Shown here piece by piece: positions 32,531-36,225 of a DNA stretch of 36,225 nt. The notes under the pieces were generated by a model. It was not told where the DNA came from and did not search any database. It was given only the letters and a program-made list of their open reading frames with translations. Within the stretch, counting starts at the first letter, position 1. Each line of letters opens with the position of its first letter. The position numbers were made by a program, and so were the translations under genes. Source of the stretch: CAYYIS01 sp964470965 (GTDB lineage Bacteria; JAAXHH01; JABIQT01). The stretch is taken from the NCBI GenBank assembly GCA_964470965.1, contig CAYYIS010000050.1, positions 1 to 36,225 of the forward strand. The letters run 5' to 3'.

Positions 32531-32728
32531 CTAATATTGATGCTGCTGTAACCGCTTCATGTTCTTACGCTTCGCCGCATTCAACTTGCGTTTGCGCCGT
32601 GCGCTTGGTTTTTCGAAATGCTGGTGCTTCCGAATTTCAGACATAATACCTGCTTTTTCACAGTCTTTGGTAAACCGGCGGAGCGCTTTTTCAAACGGTT
32701 CGCCGTCCTTTACACGAATGCCTGGCAT
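32531..32728 (-). CDS. rpsU: 30S ribosomal protein S21
   Basis: From ATG 32728, behind a purine-rich leader (GGGAGG), the protein has 65 residues: PGIRVKDGEPFEKALRRF, then EIRKHQHFEKPSARRKRK and a basic Lys/Arg tail. This is the normal S21 size. S21 helps 16S rRNA pair with mRNA leaders during initiation. The frame is open to 32770, but the family start is at 32728. Confidence 0.96.
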   Translation of the reverse strand: MPGIRVKDGEPFEKALRRFTKDCEKAGIMSEIRKHQHFEKPSARRKRKLNAAKRKNMKRLQQHQY

Positions 32729-32826
32729 CCTCCCACCCCCTCTCTCTTGCCATGTTAAGGGCCCGTCCAAGAATCATTCCAGACCCTGATGTTTTTGAAT
32801 ATGATCAAAAATTTAATTTCAAAAAG

Positions 32827-33171
32827 CTAACCCGGCGGCCAATTCATTGCTCGCCCGCCCATGACGTGCATATGAATATGGTACACCGCCTGGCCACCAT
32901 CCTCGTTGCAATTGATGACCAATCGGTATCCATTTTCCACGATGCCTTCATCCTGGGCGATCTGGTTTGCCGCGCGGGTCAGATGGTCCATGATGCCCGC
33001 CGTGTCCTGATCCAGATCCGCCACCGTCGAGATATGCCGGCGAGGGATCACAAGTGCATGGATCGGCGCCTGTGGATTGATATCCTTGAATGCCACCACG
33101 TGGTCATCCGAATATAGGATGTCAGCCGATATTTCCCCATCGACAATCCGGCAGAACAGGCAGTCAGACAT
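32827..33171 (-). CDS. HIT-family nucleotide hydrolase (HinT-like)
   Basis: The 114-residue protein starts MSDCLFCRIVDGEI and ends with the histidine triad HIHMHVMGG (active-site His in the middle). The Cys pair near the N-terminus may bind zinc. HinT-type enzymes hydrolyse purine nucleoside phosphoramidates and lysyl-adenylate. The ATG at 33171 is chosen over 33177 because GAGAG lies eight bases upstream of it. It stands in the slot between rsmE and rpsU where Bacillus has mtaB. Confidence 0.93.
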   Translation of the reverse strand: MSDCLFCRIVDGEISADILYSDDHVVAFKDINPQAPIHALVIPRRHISTVADLDQDTAGIMDHLTRAANQIAQDEGIVENGYRLVINCNEDGGQAVYHIHMHVMGGRAMNWPPG

Positions 33172-33236
33172 GTTCATCTCTCACAGGAAAAATCGTATCA
33201 GTCGCAAATTTCCGTGATTGCGTCCATTTTCGATCG

Positions 33237-34010
33237 TTACCGGCTCGCTTTCATTGCCCCTAGCGTGGCCATGAGCAAGGTAACCGCTACGATGCCAGCA
33301 GTGTCCGCTCGAAACCGTCTGCGACCGATTGATACCGGATGTATTCCGACATCGCGGGCTGCCTCGATCTCATTGGTCTCAAATCCACCTTCCGGACCGA
33401 TAAACAGTAGTACGCGTTCAGGCTGTTCATAAAGGCGTGCAATCGTTTCCGGTCCGTTTTGTCTTTCCTTTTCCCACGCGATCAGCGCGAGATCATACTT
33501 CTGCGCATGAACGATTGCTTCGTGAAAGTCTAGAACCGGTCGGACAATGGTCAGACGGGATCGAAGCGATTGCTTCATGGCACTCATGGCAATTCGTTGC
33601 CACCGGTCTATCCTGGCAGTCGACTTTCCGACATTGACGATGGTACGTGCCGTATGCACCGGCCATATCTCATGGACACCGAGTTCAGTGACCTTGTCTA
33701 CAACCGTATCGAGCCGTGATCCTTTGAGCAACGCGGGCGCCAGAGTTACCCGAACGGATGGTTCATCCGTATCCCGCTCCCGGCTCGTTACACCGATCCG
33801 GATCAGATCCGGATCGATTCGTTCGATCACACCGTCGTACACACTTCCTTTACCATCCACGAAAACAACCGGATCACCCACCCGTTTTCGGAGGGTACGC
33901 AGTAGATGGCGGCGCTCATCCTTATCCGTCATCAGTGCATAGTGCTCCCCGATGGCATTCGGCGAGATGTAGAAATACGTATCCCGATGTGATTGCTGCA
34001 GGCCGCTCAT
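33237..34010 (-). CDS. rsmE: 16S rRNA m3U1498 methyltransferase
   Basis: The 257-residue protein has the RsmE SPOUT-fold signature IGPEGGF, the adjoining TNEIEAA, the RRHLLRTLRKRVGD N-terminal RNA-binding part, LLKGSRLDTVVDKVTELGV and SIGRRRFRADTAGI. It methylates U1498 of 16S rRNA. The ATG at 34010 overlaps the prmA stop as ATGA, so translation is coupled. An upstream extension to 34043 inside prmA is open but unlikely. Confidence 0.95.
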   Translation of the reverse strand: MSGLQQSHRDTYFYISPNAIGEHYALMTDKDERRHLLRTLRKRVGDPVVFVDGKGSVYDGVIERIDPDLIRIGVTSRERDTDEPSVRVTLAPALLKGSRLDTVVDKVTELGVHEIWPVHTARTIVNVGKSTARIDRWQRIAMSAMKQSLRSRLTIVRPVLDFHEAIVHAQKYDLALIAWEKERQNGPETIARLYEQPERVLLFIGPEGGFETNEIEAARDVGIHPVSIGRRRFRADTAGIVAVTLLMATLGAMKASR

Positions 34011-34891
34011 GATACAGCCGGACTTACGATACAGGACCACCATTCACCCAAGGCCGTGTCCTTCATGAGCGAGAATCCCTGCGCCTCTATAGCTCGTACC
34101 AGCGCTTCGGATTCTTCCTGTAAGATGCCCGATAGAATTAACACTCCATCCGGTTCCAACAATCTGCGAAAATCGGAAAGCAAGGTACGGATGGTACGCG
34201 TCTCAGTGTTAGAGACGATGACGCGAAACGGACCTGTAACCGACGGATGGTCGACGCTTCCCAGGTTCAGCGAAATAACCTCTACCACGTCGTTCCTCTG
34301 GACGTTTTCGTGCGCCGCTTCCAGTGCCACGTCATCTATTTCTAGTGCAACTACATGATCCGCACCCAATTTGGCGGCCGCTATGGACAAGATGCCGGAG
34401 CCGGTTCCCGTATCCAGCACACGATCACCTGGCGCCACACATTCTTCCAACGCATGCAAACACAATTGCGTGGTTTCGTGTTCTCCCGTACCGAACGCCA
34501 GTCCGGGAACGATTTCGATCACAACCTTTTTATCACGTTCTCGAACCGGAGCCCATGGTGGTGTGATCACGATACGATCCGAAACGTTTACCGGTTTGAA
34601 ACGCGCCTGCCAACCGGTCCAATCGCTCATAGGTACGGAGCGAACTGCTACTTGACAGGCACCAGTCGCCAGTCCAAGAGCGCACAACTCCTTCCATAGG
34701 GTACGTATGGAACGAATTTTGTCCTGAATCCGATCCCCGGCAGGAACATAACCCGCGACCGTGCCACTACCTACGTCCTTCCCTGCACCCATCACCACCC
34801 CGTTGCTGCCCAGCTCACACAGTAAATTCGCAATGGCTTCTTCCGTATCCTGGGTTACCGTGATGATGATTTCAACCCAATCTGTGATCAT
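34007..34891 (-). CDS. prmA: ribosomal protein L11 methyltransferase
   Basis: The 294-residue protein has the class I SAM fold: GLAFGTGEHETT (the PrmA-specific substrate loop), VLDTGTGSGILSIAAAKLGA (motif I), ALEIDDVALEAAHENV (motif II) and VIVSNTETRTI near motif IV. It trimethylates L11 residues. The N-terminal third is the L11-binding domain. It follows dnaJ by 15 bp and overlaps rsmE, matching the Bacillus gene order dnaJ-prmA-rsmE. In most PrmA proteins motif IV reads NILA; here it reads SNTE, a variation worth noting. Confidence 0.93.
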   Translation of the reverse strand: MITDWVEIIITVTQDTEEAIANLLCELGSNGVVMGAGKDVGSGTVAGYVPAGDRIQDKIRSIRTLWKELCALGLATGACQVAVRSVPMSDWTGWQARFKPVNVSDRIVITPPWAPVRERDKKVVIEIVPGLAFGTGEHETTQLCLHALEECVAPGDRVLDTGTGSGILSIAAAKLGADHVVALEIDDVALEAAHENVQRNDVVEVISLNLGSVDHPSVTGPFRVIVSNTETRTIRTLLSDFRRLLEPDGVLILSGILQEESEALVRAIEAQGFSLMKDTALGEWWSCIVSPAVS

Positions 34892-34906
34892 AGGGACACA
34901 CCGTAT

Positions 34907-36064
34907 CTATTCCAGCATATCCTTAAGGCGTTCGAAAAATCCTTTATCGTGGGCGGGCGCTTTGCCGCCGTTCATCTCCGCAAGATCGCGGAAAATCTGT
35001 TTTTCATTGGCATCCAGGTTGGTCGGGGTCCATACATGGACCTTTACGAGTTGATCGCCGTTACCATAGCCATTGAGATGCGGGATGCCTTCTCCTTTTA
35101 GCCGGAAGATCTTGCCGGACTGCGTTCCTTCAGGAATTTTCAGGCTTACTTTACCGGAAAGTGTCGGGACTTCAACAGACGAACCCAGCGCTGCCTGACC
35201 GAAGCTGATAGGCAGTTCGTAGACCACATCATCCTCTACCCGGTCGAAATGCTTGTGTTCCTGCTCTTCTATCAGTACGATCACATCTCCGGACGGCCCG
35301 CCTCTGGGCCCTAGGTTGCCCTGGTCGCGCAGCGTCATATAATTCCCGTTCGATGCGCCCGCCGGTATATCCACATTTACAGTGACCGTCTTCTGCTCCC
35401 GCCCTTCACCGTGACACGCCCTGCAGGGCTGGTCGATCACAGATCCCTCACCCTGGCATGTGGAACAGGCGGTAACGTTGACGACCGACCCGAAGAAGGA
35501 CTGGGAAACTTGGCGGACTTCGCCGGCCCCCCGGCAAGTAGGACAGGTCTTGGATGCATTACCGCCTGCAGCGCCCGAGCCGCGACAGGTGCCGCAGGCT
35601 TCCAGGCGCTTCAGGCGTATGGTCTTCTTGACCCCCTGAGCGATTTCTTCGAGGGCCAGCGGTAATTTTACCTGAAGGTCAGCACCACGCTGGGGTCCTG
35701 AACGGCTGCGGGCACGTCCACCGCCACCGAACAGGTCGCCGAAAATTCCTCCGCCTCCAAAGACACTACCCAGAACGTCTTCAAAATCGGATGCATGGGA
35801 AAAATTGTTCCATTGGAATCCGCCGGCTCCGAAATCGTTGGAGACACCCTGATGACCGAACCGGTCGTACCGAGAACGTTTGTCGTTGTCGCTGAGAACC
35901 TCATAGGCCTCGGCAGCCTCTTTGAAGCTCTCCTCTGCTGCTTCATTATCCGGATTGCGGTCCGGATGGTACTTGAGCGCTAGCTTCCTGTACGCGCTCT
36001 TGATTTGGTCTGCCGAGGCTGAGCGGTCGACACCAATCACCTCATAGTAATCGCGTTTGGCCAT
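34907..36064 (-). CDS. dnaJ: chaperone DnaJ
   Basis: The 385-residue protein is a full type I J-protein: J domain with HPD (residues 33-35), a Gly/Phe-rich segment (about 72-118), four zinc-finger repeats (CGTCRGSG, CPTCRGAG, CSTCQGEG, CRACHGEG) and two C-terminal substrate-binding domains. It stimulates the ATPase of DnaK, which is encoded 26 bp upstream. The frame runs from the ATG at 36064; GGA lies about eight bases upstream. Confidence 0.97.
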   Translation of the reverse strand: MAKRDYYEVIGVDRSASADQIKSAYRKLALKYHPDRNPDNEAAEESFKEAAEAYEVLSDNDKRSRYDRFGHQGVSNDFGAGGFQWNNFSHASDFEDVLGSVFGGGGIFGDLFGGGGRARSRSGPQRGADLQVKLPLALEEIAQGVKKTIRLKRLEACGTCRGSGAAGGNASKTCPTCRGAGEVRQVSQSFFGSVVNVTACSTCQGEGSVIDQPCRACHGEGREQKTVTVNVDIPAGASNGNYMTLRDQGNLGPRGGPSGDVIVLIEEQEHKHFDRVEDDVVYELPISFGQAALGSSVEVPTLSGKVSLKIPEGTQSGKIFRLKGEGIPHLNGYGNGDQLVKVHVWTPTNLDANEKQIFRDLAEMNGGKAPAHDKGFFERLKDMLE

Positions 36065-36090
36065 GAAAGGTCAATCCTTACCTTCGTATA

Positions 36091-36225
36091 TTAGTTGACG
36101 ACCTCATAATCCGCATCGATGGAACCGTCATCCTTCTTTTTGTTCTGACCGCCATCTGCCTGTTGTTTCTCCTGATCGGCAGAGCCTGCGGCCCCATCAG
36201 GGCCACCCGGTGGTGATCCACCCGG
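36091..36225 (-). CDS. dnaK: chaperone DnaK, C-terminal end only
   Basis: A frame entering from the right edge ends at TAA (36093-36091). Its 44 visible codons are a Gly/Pro-rich tail, then Gln/Lys-rich sequence and DDGSIDADYEVVN, the standard acidic C-terminus of DnaK that binds client proteins and GrpE-linked partners. The order dnaK then dnaJ confirms it. The rest of the gene lies beyond the window. Confidence 0.9.
   Translation of the reverse strand, partial: PGGSPPGGPDGAAGSADQEKQQADGGQNKKKDDGSIDADYEVVN

Noticed and set aside
1..36225. CRISPR arrays, insertion sequences, prophage or attachment sites
   Set aside because: No regularly spaced repeats, transposase, integrase or flanking direct repeats were seen, and the tRNA genes carry no duplicated 3' ends nearby.

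Overview
The window comes from a Gram-negative bacterium: it has a TamA/TamB outer-membrane pair, a porin ending in Phe, and periplasmic c-type heme and flavin proteins. UGA is the normal stop codon of several genes here (the FMN-binding protein, the ACT-GlnE fusion, tamB, larC, prmA), so the code is not globally reassigned. The housekeeping block dnaK-dnaJ-prmA-rsmE-HIT-rpsU-yqeY-cvpA-mutS2 is ancestral. Together with the unusual accessory genes it suggests an uncultivated lineage, perhaps of the FCB/Latescibacterota type; that placement is a low-confidence guess. No insertion sequence, prophage, CRISPR array or rRNA was found.

Layout. (1) 1-3152, minus strand: a porin, the flavin transferase ApbE, an FMN-binding protein and a truncated His-rich membrane protein. 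The last three overlap by 4 bp each, which suggests an extracytoplasmic flavin electron-transfer operon. (2) 3153-4369: a plus-strand promoter/hairpin/terminator set that could be a ~100-nt sRNA, then a DtxR-family metalloregulator with a strong promoter and repeated TTGACAATAG elements. (3) 4370-9090, plus strand: an SGNH hydrolase, an orphan thiamine-dependent E1 alpha subunit, a 72-residue unknown protein, and an ACT-ACT-GlnE fusion. A convergent Nudix gene follows. (4) 9799-17732, plus strand: tamB, tamA, and an exported metallophosphatase-like tetraheme cytochrome whose frame contains a UGA at codon 47. (5) 17860-20324, plus strand: a glycosidase-like TIM-barrel protein and a HAD phosphatase. 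(6) 20930-25356, minus strand: LarC N-terminal part, two paralogous Cof-type HAD phosphatases and a galactokinase-like GHMP kinase. (7) 25465-28222, minus strand: tRNA-Val, tRNA-Ile2, dnaG and a thioredoxin-fold protein. (8) 28508-36225, minus strand: a decayed aminotransferase, mutS2, a frame-broken cvpA, and the yqeY-to-dnaK chaperone and translation block.

The most important observation is the gene at 16431-17732. Its UGA sits where I recall Cys-containing relatives having the second Cys of a Cys-Gly-Cys motif. The reading frame continues for 386 more codons with four intact CXXCH heme sites. Directly after the UGA lies a perfect 6-bp hairpin with loop GGUUU, whose GGU falls 19-21 nt past the UGA, the spacing I recall for the E. 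coli fdhF SECIS. This points to a selenocysteine-containing, exported, multiheme cytochrome/phosphatase-like protein, which I do not recognise as a described selenoprotein family.
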